From contig SEMN01000618.1 in NCBI GenBank assembly GCA_005408345.1, positions 224,546 through 288,545 of the forward strand: DNA of 64,000 bases, in the 5' to 3' direction. This DNA comes from Macquaria australasica (lineage: Eukaryota > Chordata > Actinopteri > Centrarchiformes > Percichthyidae). The notes below the pieces were generated by a model. That model worked only from the letters and a program-made list of their open reading frames with translations, made no database searches and was not told the origin of the DNA. The translations under genes were made by a program, and so were the position numbers. This document shows positions 47,588 to 57,400 of this stretch, piece by piece. Positions within the stretch are counted from its first letter, which is position 1, and every line of letters starts with the position of its first letter.

Positions 47588-48249
47588 CACTCCCCAACAA
47601 AAAAGAAAATGGTACATTTGAACTAATATTCAACATTGTGAAATACATTTATGAAATAGTGACAAGGGGTGGGCGTGGAAAATATGATCAAGGACTGTGA
47701 TATGGTACTGGAACAGAGTATGGTGTCAGGGGGTATGGTTGTATGCCCCAAAGTGCCATGTTTGGTGTTTTGTAAACCTCTGCACTACTGACTGATGGAT
47801 GTACCTGAAGAGAAGGCTGGCCATGTAGGTGAACAGTGTTGCTGGCCACCTATCTCGAGTAGACCTTATGAGCGTCTGTTTATTTGTGTGTTGGTCATAA
47901 TACTTGTTACCACGAGCACTCGACTTTTTGCTGTTTTCTGCTATCTGGTAAGAAGCTTACCAGATAGATCATCCGTTCAGCCCATTTCGCAGCATAACCT
48001 TTTGCTGTCTGGGGTTCCTCACCGGTGATCATCCCAATAACATGTCAATGGGCAAACGTGGGTGTCAGCCAAAAAAACAGGAAGAAAGATGAGTACCCAG
48101 TCACTTCATGGCACATACAGTACAGCATGTACAATCTGGAGAAGGTAATCTTTCCAGCTATCCTTTTTCTTCTCACCTCGGGTCTGCAGCATTTGAAACA
48201 CAGTATGGTTAAACCAATCAGCTGGGTTGCCCTGAGGCTGATAAGGGGT

Positions 48250-49350
48250 CATTTGTGAGTGTCCCACTATGCTCAGTTGCTGTAGTGTATGAAAGAATTA
48301 ATTCTCAAACTTGCGCCCTTGCTCATGGTGTAGCTTCGAGGGGTAGCCGAACCTGGGAATCTAGTCATTGACAATCTTCTCCACTGCTGTTTTCCCAGAC
48401 TTATTGCAGGTCGGCAGGTCTGTACATACCTAGTGAAGTTCTAGCACAAGTAGGATATATTGGTAGCCTTGACTCTAAGTGCAGGAAGTAAATGGAAACA
48501 AGCTCCATTGGTGAGCCGTTGGTTATGCTAGACATTAAGGCTCTTGGGACAGCTAAGGAAAGCTCCAAGTCCTTTATCGGAAGCATCCATGTGGAGCACG
48601 GAAGGCAGCTGGATAGGCAAGAACAGGGGGGTTCACCAGCATGTCAATCTCCTGGTGTTTCTCAGTCCATTAGATGGAATTTGACTCTGTGACTCTGTAG
48701 GGCTCCTAGGACCTTTCTCAGGCCTTCAACATGGTCCTCAAATGTCCTGGCATAGCACAGTATGTCATCCAAATATTTGTTTCAAAGAGCATGAGTGGGT
48801 TTGATGTGTCAAATGTGGATGGTATTTTACACTTTACGTGCCTGACCTGACCAGCTGGAATAACCACATCATGCAGTCCCACTTTCAGCACACTTTGACC
48901 GACATCCTTATCATTGGTAAGTTTGGTCTGGATGAAGCTGACTGATGCAGTGGCTTTGTCATTCTGGAGGTTCACTGCACCACGAAAGAGACTCACAATG
49001 GTAGTTATGAGATCTGCACCCTCCATCAGTCCCAATATCAGTTGTTCAATTACATTGAAACCGATCAGGGGTGGTGCATGGGCACACTACTCACCAGGAA
49101 GGGCACTTCTATTTATAGGTTTGGGTCGCTGTTGTCTAGGAGGCTTACCATCACCCCCACCAAAACATCACATGGCAACGGTTCACCATTGACAGCAAGC
49201 ACACTGAGAGGCTTTCATCCTATGAGTCCAGCCAATGGCTGTAGCTTGTTGTCAGGAAGGTAAGTCTTTACTCACTGGCAGTCTAGGAGACCCTCTTCTA
49301 CACTGGTGTCCAATAAACAGTCTACTGCATAGTTGTGAATGTAGCACTTG
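48250..49350 (-). pseudogene. Gypsy pol remnant
   Basis: Read on the minus strand: a protease-like VDCLLDT near 49330; NGEPLPCDVLVGVMVSL near 49180; a linker region with VIPAGQVRHVKCKIPS near 48865; then, after an apparent deletion, the RT catalytic box YLDDILCYA near 48770-48745. The RNase H start HMDASDKGLGAFLS follows near 48580 and an integrase-like segment (HFTRY, then TTPYQPQGN-like sequence) below 48500. Stops and frameshifts separate the pieces. Confidence 0.7.
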
Positions 49351-49522
49351 ATGTCACACAAGTAGTCACACAATTAGTTTTTACATGGGCAGGTTCTTCT
49401 GGTCTGCTCAGGCTTTATGGGGCAGTGCTGTCTGCTGCTCCTTAGTGAGTGGGGATCAGCAAATGTCTGGCTTGCGTTCTTTGCTTGCCCCCTTCTGCTG
49501 TCCTGTGACCTGCCTCCCCACA

Positions 49523-49774
49523 TGTTAGAAATGCGTTGTGATGAGATAACATACACTGCTAACCTGTTTTGTACAGGAAAAGCAAAGACAGCAGTCCTAC
49601 TACAACTCGTGCTCACTTGGTGGATATTCCTTCCTGTGGCGTAACTGAATAAGTTCACTTTAAGAAATACAGCTTAACCCTCTTAAAAATATTTAAATCT
49701 TATTATTTACAGAGAAATACAATAAATAACAATTCCAGTTTAACAGTTGTGACCATACATTTGTAGGTGTCACA
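49523..49774 (-). repeat. 5' LTR of degraded gypsy
   Basis: Plus strand TGTTAGAAATG... to GTGTCACA. Aligns with 47179-47587 apart from the L2 insertion and many substitutions, so the insertion is old. The inner boundary is approximate. Confidence 0.6.
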
Positions 49775-49990
49775 ATGGCCATCCACCCAATAGAGATGGA
49801 GATATTTTACCATGAACCAAAAATGTTAACCCTCTGGTGGCACAAGATGGCACAAAGTCATAGGATCACCAAAATCATGAGGATCCATCCTCTGAGGATC
49901 ATACATATCTGCACATCCATTCATTATTTGTCATCCAACCAACATTGCCATCTCTAGACCCACGCTGCCAGCATGGTTAAAATGTAGGTA
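49775..49990 (+). repeat. Dispersed repeat family A, copy 5, right half
   Basis: Continues 46960-47178: ATGGCCATCCACCCAATAGA, GAGATATTTTACCATGAACC, GGTGGCACAAGATGG, CATCCTCTGAGGATCATAC, GCTGCCAGCATGGTTAAAAT. Confidence 0.75.
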
Positions 49991-50345
49991 ATACCCAGGT
50001 AGTAGGAATGCATGTAAAGCTCAATCATACAGTATGCCTTGCTGTTAAGAACATTTTTTTAATGCTTGACATTATGACTAATTCATGCTTGTTAACATCC
50101 ATTGCCATTGAATTTCCAGCAGCAGTGGTGGGAAGTGGCAGTTAAGCTTTCAAAAGTACAAAAAGTTAAAGTTGAGTCCTGATTGGTAGTTGATCAAATT
50201 CATATTGAATTTAATTTTTAATCAAACATTCATTTTAGTAAAAGGTCAGAAATGTGAGTGGATTATATTTTGTCACTTGACATGCTGTGTACATGCTACT
50301 GAACAAAACCCAGCAGAAATTAATTTAAAAAATGTCTCCCCAGAG
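49991..50345. other. Intronic sequence, nothing recognised
   Basis: AT-rich. CAGCAGTGGTGGGAAGTGGC near 50120 resembles a MITE terminus without a partner. Confidence 0.4.
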
Positions 50346-50350
50346 GAGAC

Positions 50351-50728
50351 TGTAACGCTTCCAGGCAAGGCAGGAAAGACCCAAATGCAGGACGCAGGAG
50401 ACAGGCTTTTAACTGTTTACTGAGGAAAATGTAAGTTCTTTACAAAAAAGGTTCTTTTAGAGCGCGACGTGACAAACCATGGGAATGGCAACGATCTGGC
50501 AACAAGACCAGGGAGACACTGACAATATATACACAAGAGGTAATGGGGAACAGGTGGAAACAATCGGGGCGGGGCAGACAATCACACAGGCGGAAACACA
50601 CAAGGACTGGAAGTAAAGGGACCTGAAACGAGAGGGAAGGTTAGACTTTTCAAAATAAAACAGACACGCCAGAACAGGAAACAGAAATATGACAGACATG
50701 AACTTAACACAACCGACGAGACATAACA
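50351..50728 (-). repeat. 3' LTR (378 bp)
   Basis: Plus-strand TGTAACGCTTCC to GACATAACA. Contains the rc TATATATTG box. It differs from the 5' LTR by lacking ACAT after GGAGACAG, by GG for GGG, and by one G/A change. Confidence 0.95.
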
Positions 50729-50730
50729 GT

Positions 50731-50742
50731 ACCCCCCCTTTA
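50731..50742 (-). other. Polypurine tract of gypsy element
   Basis: On the minus strand AAAGGGGGGGTA lies directly before the 3' LTR, the usual plus-strand priming site of LTR retrotransposons. Confidence 0.75.
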
Positions 50743-50779
50743 GGACCGGCTCCCGACGGTCCAGCTTGATCTGGGGGAA

Positions 50780-50935
50780 GCTGATAGAAGTCATCAATTA
50801 AGCTCTGGTCAACAATAAAACTGGTCGGTACCCAGGACCGTTCCTCAGGTCCGTACCCCTCCCAGTCTACCAAAAACTGTCTCCCCCGGCCCCTCTTCCT
50901 CACCGCCAGCAGTCTCTTGACCTTATAAACGGGAC
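50780..50935 (-). other. Chromodomain at the end of gypsy pol
   Basis: YKVKRLLAVRKRGRGR followed by FLVDWEGYGPEERSWVP and a final helix (DQSLIDDFY). The aromatic positions expected of a methyl-lysine cage (Y at the start, W in DWEGY, Y in GYG) are present. In chromoviruses this domain is thought to direct integration to chromatin with particular histone marks. Confidence 0.85.
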
Positions 50936-53900
50936 CCCCTTCTATCATCTTAGGCGGCGGTGGAGGCTTGGTGGGTGGCATCAGTGGACTTTCACGGAAC
51001 GGTTTTACCCTGCTTACGTGGAAGGTGGGATGCACCCGGAGGGACCTGGGGAGTTTAAGTCGTACGGCCACAGGATTAATCACTTTAGAGACTGGGAAGG
51101 GTCCCACAAACCTGGGAGCAAGCTTTCTGGTGTGCACATGGAGAGGCAGGTCTTTAGAGGATAACCACACCCTCTGTCCCGGGGTGTACGATGGCGCCGG
51201 CCGGCGTCGACGATCGGCCGCTCTCTTCATGCGGGCTTGCCCCCTCAGGAGTATCCGGCGAGTGGCCGCCCAGATCTTCCTGCATCTGCTCACCAGGAGA
51301 TGCAGGAAGATCATTAGCGGGAAAGAGTGGAGGTTGGTACCCATGGGCTGCCTGGAACGGCGAGAGACCGGTGGCTGCAGAAGGGAGCGTATTATGGGCG
51401 TACTCCACCCAAGTAAGATGTTTACTCCATGACGTCTGGTTCTGAGCCACCAGACATCTCAAGCCGGTCTCCAGTTCTTGATTGAGGCGCTCTGTCTGGC
51501 CATTGGACTCTGGGTGATAACCAGACGACAGGCTAACGGTGGCACCTAGGAGATGACAAAATTCTTTCCAAAACATGGAACTAAACTGGGGACCTCTATC
51601 TGATACAATGTCTGCAGGAAGACCATGAATGCGAATGACCTGATTAATCATAATCTCCGCCGTTTCTTTTGCTGTGAGCAATTTAGGCAATGGGATGAAG
51701 TGAGTCATCTTGGAGAACCTGTCTACCACCGTCAACACTGTCGTGTGTCCTCCAGACGGAGGCAGACCCGTGACAAAGTCTACAGAAATGTGTGACCAAG
51801 GCCGATGCGGTACTGGTAAGGGCTGCAAAAGCCCGACCCGGGCCTGCCTCGACGCCTTACTCTGGGCGCAGACAGAGCAGGCAGCCACGTATTCAGCCAC
51901 ATCCCTGGCGAGGGACGACCACCAGAACCTTTGCCGAACCACAAAAGTGGTTCTACTAGTTCCAGGGTGGCATGTGAGCCGCGAGGTATGTGCCCAGTGG
52001 ATAACCTGAGATCGCCACCCTTCCGGTACATACAACCGGTTGGGGGGACAACCCTCAGGAGTGGGTACACCACTGCACACCCTCTTTTTCTATCTGCCAA
52101 GTTACCGATCCTACCACACGGTCAGGTGGTAGGATAGGTTCAGGTTCCTTAGCAGTTGGTTCCGGTTCATGCAGACGGGACAGAACATCCGGTTTGGTGT
52201 TCTGCGATCCCGGCCTGTATGAGAGGGTGAACCGGAACCGGCTAAAAAAAAAGTGCCCACCTTGCTTGACGTGAGTTGAGTCTCTTTGCTTTTTTAAGAT
52301 ATTCCAAGTTCTTATGGTCCGTCCAGACGATGAACGGCTGCTCTGCCCCCTCCAACCAATGACGCCACTCCTCCAATGCCACCTTAACGGCCAGCAATTC
52401 CCGGTTCCCGACGTCGTAATTGCGCTCCGCTGGTGACAGTTTACGGGAGAGAAAGGCACATGGGTGAATACGGTTGTCAGTGGCCGAGCGCTGCGACAGG
52501 ACAGCCCCGACACCCTCGTTTGAAGCGTCCACTTCCACCAGGAACTGTCGCTTCGTGTCCGGTATGGTCAAGACAGGAGCCGTGGTAAAAAGTGTCTTTA
52601 ACCGTTGGAAGGCCTCCTCAGCCTGTGGACCCCACTGAAACGGAACCTTGGGAGAGGTTAGTGCGTGGAGCGGCGCCGCCACGGCGCTAAAGTTCCTAAT
52701 GAATTTTCTATAGAAGTTTGCAAACCCTAAGAACTGTTGGATTTTTTTCCGTGATGTGAGCGGACCCCAGTTGGTGACCGCACTAACCTTCTCCGGGTCC
52801 ATCCTGACATGGTTCTCCGCAATAATGAATCCCAGAAAGGAGACTGAGGAGGCATGGAACTCGCACTTCTCCGCCTTCACATACAGCCGATTCTCCAGCA
52901 GGCGAGCCAGGACCTGGCGGACATGACGCTGATGGATCACGGGATCGGTAGAGAAGATGAGTATGTCATCTAAATACACAAAGACAAAGTCATTGAGGTA
53001 TTCACGAAGTATTTCATTTACAAATGACTGGAAGACGGCGGGTGCATTTGTAAGACCGAAAGGCATCACCAGATATTCATAGTGACCTGTGGGGGTGTTG
53101 AACCCCGTCTTCCACTCATCCCCCTCCCTAATCCTCACCAGGTGGTAAGCGTTCCGCAGGTCCAGCTTGGTGAAGATTCGAGCCTGCTGGAGCAGCTCGA
53201 AGGCGGAGGAGATAAGTGGAAGTGGGTACCTGTTCTTGACCGTGATGTCATTTAAGGCGCTGTAGTCGATACACGGCCGGAGCGATCCATCCTTTTTCCC
53301 AACAAAGAAGAAACCGGCTCCGGCCGGCGAGGAAGAAGGACGGATGATGCCGGACCTCAGCGATGCCTCGATGTACTCCTCCATGGCCTTCCTCTCCGGG
53401 CCGGAGATGGCATAGAGCCGGGCCTTGGGGATGGGAGCCCCTGGTAGGAGGTCTATGGCACAATCCCATGGACGATGAGGGGGCAGAGCTGTAGCCTTGG
53501 CTTTATTGAAGACCTCACGCAAATCATGGTAGCATCGGGGAACTTTGGATAAATCCGAATAACCCCTTTAGGACTAGATCCGGTGAGGTAATTCCTGCTG
53601 GCTCTGATGACCTGGGGACAGAAGGAGACACAACAAGACAAGAGACGTGACAGGCAGGATCCCACTCCTTTATCTTCCCTGTGGCCCAAACTATATGAGG
53701 GTTATGTCGTTTCAGCCATGGGAAGCCCAAAATCAGAGGATGTTGAGCACACTCGAAAAGATGAAATTGAATGGTTTCACTATGACATGAGTCTATAATT
53801 AGTTTGACAGGTTGAGTCTGATGAGTTACTCTGCTAAGCAGCCCCCCATCCAAAGATCTAGCACAAACAGGCTGACTGAGAGTTTGAGTCCCCAGGCCTA

Positions 53901-54056
53901 TACTCTTGGCTAATTCCTTGTCCATTAAACTCTCGTCAGCCCCAGAGTCTATAAGTGCCTGTAATGGAATAGTGTTACCATCAATGTACAGGGTTACTGC
54001 AGTCAGATTTCGTGGAGGAAAGGTTCTGTTCTGAAATTGGCTCACCAGTATCCTCC

Positions 54057-55118
54057 TCATTCCTGGTGAGCCTCCTCTTTTAACGGGCAGGAAACCACCT
54101 GGTGCCCAGACTGCCCGCAATAGAAGCAAACCCCCTCCTTAAAACGGCGTTGTCGCTCTTCGGGGGCTAGCTTAGTGCGTCCCAGCTGCATGGGCTCCTC
54201 CCGTCCTGTAGATGGCACCCGATCCTCCGTGCCTGCAGTCGTGGATCTTGTGAACCGGTGGAACTTCTGGGCCCCCCACGGTGTTCCCTGAACCCCGGAT
54301 GGCCTTCGGCTGGACCGACGACGTTCCGCCTCCCTTTCCTGGAGTCGGTTGTCGATGCGGACGGCTATGTCCACCAGACCCTCGAATTCTTCCGGGATCT
54401 CAAGGGGGGCTATCTGGTCCTTGATTTCTTCGTTGAGTCCGTTAATAAATGCATCTTTCATGGCTGATGAGTTCCAACCGCTGTCAGCGGCAAGGGTGCG
54501 GAACTCAATGGCGTAATCAATTACCCGCCTGGAGTTCTGCCTCAACCTCAGTAGCGCTCTAGAGGCCTCTCGAGCCGGGGAAGAATGGTCAAATAATTTA
54601 GATAAAGTCTGTGAAAAAACCTCTATGTCTTGACAAATGGCGGATCCGCGAGACCACTCTGCTGTGGCCCACGCCGCCGCCCGCCCGGTCAGGTGAGAAA
54701 TCATAAATGCCACTTTGGAGTGCTCTGAGCGAAAGGCAGCAGGGTCATTCTTGAAGTGCAGTTCGCATTGTACTAGGAAGGATCGGCACTCACCCGAATT
54801 TCCCGAATACTTCTCTGGATGGGCTAGTGGGACGGGGCGTGGGACGACTTCTGGTCGGGATGTCGGAGTTAGCAATTGGACAGGCGCTGGTGGTACGGGC
54901 TGGGGTGAAGCAAGACCCTCCAGGCGGCCCAAGACGAGCTGCAGCTGTGCAGCCAGACAGCTTACTTGATTCGCGACGGATGACTGTAGTTCATTCTGTC
55001 ACTCAGCGATTTCAGATACTCCGCGTCCAATGGCGTTCAGCTGAGTCTCGTGTTGCTGTATCCTAGATCCCTGGGCTGCCAGAGTTGATCTGACTGAGCT
55101 TCCGTCCGCTGGGTCCAT
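54057..55118 (-). pseudogene. Gypsy gag, interrupted by one in-frame TGA
   Basis: Starts MDPADGSSVRSTLAA (ATG at 55118-55116), right after the primer site. After 39 codons a TGA at 55001-54999 stops the frame. The same frame then continues uninterrupted through the capsid-like region (EKYSGNSGECRSFLVQCELH, SKVAFMISHLTGRAAAWA, FSQTLSKLFDH) to the zinc knuckle CFYCGQSGHQVVSCP, ending at a stop at 54059-54057. The TGA follows GAG; a CGA would need only a C-to-T change in a CpG-like context, but the ancestral codon is inferred. An ATG at 54932 lies beyond the break. Confidence 0.85.
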
Positions 55119-55123
55119 GTCTG

Positions 55124-55133
55124 GCCAGATCGT
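55124..55133 (-). other. Self-primer binding site of gypsy element
   Basis: On the minus strand ACGATCTGGC, two bases inside the 5' LTR edge. It is the exact reverse complement of GCCAGATCGT in the LTR (55289-55280). The location matches the primer binding site of Tf1/sushi retrotransposons, which fold their own RNA 5' end to prime reverse transcription. Confidence 0.7.
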
Positions 55134-55135
55134 AC

Positions 55136-55518
55136 TGTAACGCTTCCAGGCAAGGCAGGAAAGACCCAAATGCAGGACGCAGGAGACAGACATGCTTTTA
55201 ACTGTTTACTGAGGAAAATGTAAGTTCTTTACAAAAAAGGTTCTTTTAGAGCGCGACGTGACAAACCATGGGAATGGCAACGATCTGGCAACAAGACCAG
55301 GGAGACACTGACAATATATACACAAGAGGTAATGGGGAACAGGTGGAAACAATCGGGGCGGGGCAGACAATCACACAGGCGGGAAACACACAAGGACTGG
55401 AAGTAAAGGAACCTGAAACGAGAGGGAAGGTTAGACTTTTCAAAATAAAACAGACACGCCAGAACAGGAAACAGAAATATGACAGACATGAACTTAACAC
55501 AACCGACGAGACATAACA
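55136..55518 (-). repeat. 5' LTR (383 bp) with promoter
   Basis: Contains, in the transcription direction, a TATA-like TGTATATATTG (55322-55312) and, 22-30 nt further on, the primer motif GCCAGATCGT (55289-55280), i.e. near the expected RNA 5' end. U5 ends with CTGCATTTGGGTCTTTCC, a motif shared with the other gypsy LTRs in the window. Confidence 0.93.
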
Positions 55519-55523
55519 GAGAC

Positions 55524-55773
55524 GCATCCTCCCAGACCTCTCTAGCTGGTCTAAGAAATTACCCCATTAAAGGTGAGTTTTATAGTGTTTTTTTTTAATG
55601 GACAATTCACAGTGAAAACACACAAACGCAATGGGAATCTGTTAGGAGTCCAGGCTCATTTTGAAGCTAAGATATTGCACATACGGTTGGCACCTGAGCC
55701 AACTGAGACACAGAATGTGCAGAAGTTGTAGTTTTGATAATTCTGCCTTTGCTGCCATCTCAGTCTGTCCGCT
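55524..55773. other. Unique sequence between gypsy and fold-back element
   Basis: Nothing recognised. Confidence 0.5.
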
Positions 55774-55819
55774 ATGGAGTGAAAATAGTCTCAATATTAT
55801 TTGTAAATGTGTATTCCAT

Positions 55820-56005
55820 GATTTGTAACTGAAAAACAAGATTTGTAACTGAAAAACAAGATTTGTAAATGTGTATTACATGATTTGTAACTGAAAAACA
55901 AGATTTGTAACTGAAAAACAAGATTTGTAACTGAAAAACAAGATTTGTAAATGTGTATTACATGATTTGTAACTGAAAAACAAGATTTGTAACTGAAAAA
56001 AAACT
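55820..56005. repeat. Tandem array of 20/22-bp units, left arm
   Basis: Order of units: 20, 20, 22, 20, 20, 20, 22, 20, then a degenerate 20. The right arm (about 56638-56790) has fewer units and more changes, so the arms have diverged by unit gain or loss. Confidence 0.9.
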
Positions 56006-56137
56006 ATTTGAAAATATTTTACTTACAGACTTTTAACTTCAGCTTCTCAGTTCTGATCCTTTTCGCTTTCAAAAAGCTTCCTGCGCATACAAATGTCTCG
56101 TGTTACGCACGGATCAGGTTACTTTCGCTTTCGGGAT

Positions 56138-56258
56138 GCTAGGTGGTAGAGTTGTTCTGCTGGGAAAACAGCCAGTCCAGGCAAAAAGCAGATGCCGGCT
56201 GAACCTACCCCTAACCACTGAGGGCTGTTTTCCCAGCAGAACAACTCTACCACCTAGC
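56138..56258. repeat. Perfect palindrome with 36-bp arms
   Basis: Arms 56138-56173 (GCTAGGTGGTAGAGTTGTTC, then TGCTGGGAAAACAGCC) and 56223-56258 are exact inverses around a 49-bp loop. Confidence 0.9.
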
Positions 56259-56292
56259 AGTAGCTTATTTAAACCATATATTTACATTTATA

Positions 56293-56496
56293 GGTTACTG
56301 TATAGAGTTTGTGGTTGGTAAATGCATGTGCTCTAATCGAGAGGCCACAAGCTATTCTGTCTACTTAGAAAAATATCTTTCCCACTTTGAAATTAAACAC
56401 GAATACGCCGAAAGCCCAGATGTCCCAATTTTTCCACCAGCACTTAAACGCATCATGCATTTAGAATCTGTGGAGCTGGGACCAGCGTTAAAATAG
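56293..56496 (+). other. Open frame in the centre of the fold-back element
   Basis: About 68 codons open from after a TTTATAG acceptor-like site, with ATG at 56326. It includes NREATSYSVYLEKYLSHFE and YAESPDVPIFPPALK, and ends in TAG at 56494-56496. The composition looks protein-like, but I do not recognise it. It might be a transposase remnant or a captured host exon, or chance. Confidence 0.3.
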
Positions 56497-56814
56497 TCTC
56501 AAAATCCCGAAAGCGAATGTAACCTGATCTGTGCGTAACACCAGACATTTGTATGCGCAGGAAGCTTTTTGAAAGCGAAAAGGATCAGATCTGAGAAGCT
56601 GAAGTTAAAAGTCTGTAAGTAAAATATTTTCAAATCGTTTTCCAGTCTTGTTTTCAGTTACAAATCATGTAATACACATTTACAAATCTTGTTTTTCAGT
56701 TACAAATTTTTTTTTCCCAGGTACAAATCTTGTTTTTCAGTTACAAATCTTGTTTTTCAGTTACAAATCATGGAATACACATTTACAAATAATATTGAGA
56801 CTATTTTAACTCCA

Positions 56815-57269
56815 TCGTCCACACCCCTCAATTCTAATAACTGAAGCTAAAATGTTGAATTTTTTAACCATAAGCTAACCAACATTTTGGTTATTAATCA
56901 TCATGAATCGGTGCTCTTTCAAAATGCTGAGTGGAGACAAAAAAATAGCACATCAAGTATTAAAACAAATGTGTGTGTGTGCAAGTAAACTGCTTTAATT
57001 GGCAGTCTCAATAAGTGATCCTGGAATTTGAAACGGTGATGGTGTGAACACAAATTACACAACATTTTGAGACATTTTGCCAATATCAAGCTCATGTCTG
57101 AGCTCACTAGCCGTTTACCCTTGCTTTATGCTAAGCTAGGCCAACCACATCCTGAATCCAGCTTCTTACTTCTTACATGAAAATGGTATCAATTCTCTCG
57201 TTAAAGATTATAATAGATTGTTAAACTACTGGTGGGTCCATATTTACCAACTGATGATAGATAGCCTAT
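56815..57269. other. Intronic sequence, nothing recognised
   Basis: No repeat or exon identified. ACTTACAT-rich text near 57165 is unremarkable. Confidence 0.5.
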
Positions 57270-57400
57270 TACAGTTCGAGCACCGGACAGCAGGGATGAA
57301 AACCCAAACGCAGACACTCAGGCAGGGAAACACAGATAAGTGACTTTAATGGACGGTGATGACAGGTGGACAGGCTTACATACAGCAGCATAAATGGTAG

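Larger units (their letters stand above)
47179..49774 (-). mobile_element. Degraded Ty3/gypsy retrotransposon
   Basis: Bounded by a 4-bp duplication ATGG (47175-47178 and 49775-49778). The two LTRs are 47179-47587, with an L2 tail inserted at about 47299-47398, and about 49523-49774. They share CCTGTTTTGTACAG, ACTTTAAGAAATACAGCTT and TTTGTAGGTGTCACA. In minus orientation the interior runs protease region, linker, a short piece of RT, RNase H start and integrase. All are frameshifted and large parts are missing, so it cannot encode functional proteins. The 3' LTR is preceded by a purine-rich GTTGGGGAGTG tract. Confidence 0.8.
50729..54129 (-). pseudogene. Gypsy pol polyprotein, broken by four +1 frameshifts
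   Basis: Domains in order on the minus strand. Protease (ALIDSGADESLMD, about 53960), opening in the -1 frame relative to gag with an overlap of at least 70 nt. RT (53522 down; KKDGSLRPCIDYSALN, TGHYEYLVMPFGLTNAP, catalytic YLDD near 52975). RNase H (VEVDASNEGVGAVLSQ, WTDHKNLEYL). Integrase with an HHCC-type finger (CSVCAQSK) and the D, D, E triad in ISVDFVTGLPPSGG, VSDRGPQF and HPESNGQTERLNQ. C-terminal chromodomain. Breaks lie at the C4 run 53563-53566, the A9 run 52244-52252, a short run near 52080-52089, and about 51283-51310. Each shifts the frame by +1. The last frame has no stop before the 3' LTR. Confidence 0.9.
50351..55518 (-). mobile_element. Structurally complete Ty3/gypsy chromovirus (sushi-like)
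   Basis: A 5168-bp LTR retrotransposon on the minus strand. The 5-bp duplication GAGAC (50346-50350 and 55519-55523) is perfect. Both LTRs run TG...CA on the plus strand. The order gag, protease, RT, RNase H, integrase, chromodomain, and a gag start MDPADGSS, place it in the chromovirus clade near fish sushi elements; this group is also the source of the mammalian gag-derived genes PEG10 and RTL1. The polypurine tract is the G-rich run just before the 3' LTR (50731-50742). The LTRs differ by one substitution, a 4-bp indel and a 1-bp indel, so the insertion is recent. A nonsense codon in gag and four frameshifts in pol leave this copy unable, as assembled, to make full proteins. Confidence 0.92.
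55774..56814. mobile_element. Fold-back element with long structured inverted repeats
   Basis: Left arm 55774-56136 and right arm about 56505-56814 are inverted copies; both ends read TGGAGT(G/T)AAAATAGTCT outward-in, then CAATATTATTTGTAAATG. The arms contain arrays of a 20-bp unit (ATTTGTAACTGAAAAACAAG) alternating with a 22-bp unit (ATTTGTAAATGTGTATTACA plus TG). Inside are unit-free arm parts (GATCAGGTTACTTTCGCTTT and its inverse), a perfect palindrome (56138-56258) and a short open frame. No target duplication was recognised. The architecture fits fold-back DNA transposons. Confidence 0.8.

Noticed and set aside
50968..51432. 154-codon plus-strand frame inside the gypsy element
   Set aside because: Shadow of pol on the opposite strand.
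55820..56005. CRISPR-like alternation of 20-bp repeats and 22-bp spacers
   Set aside because: The 22-bp units are themselves repeated, the array lies within inverted arms of a fold-back element, and the genome is vertebrate.
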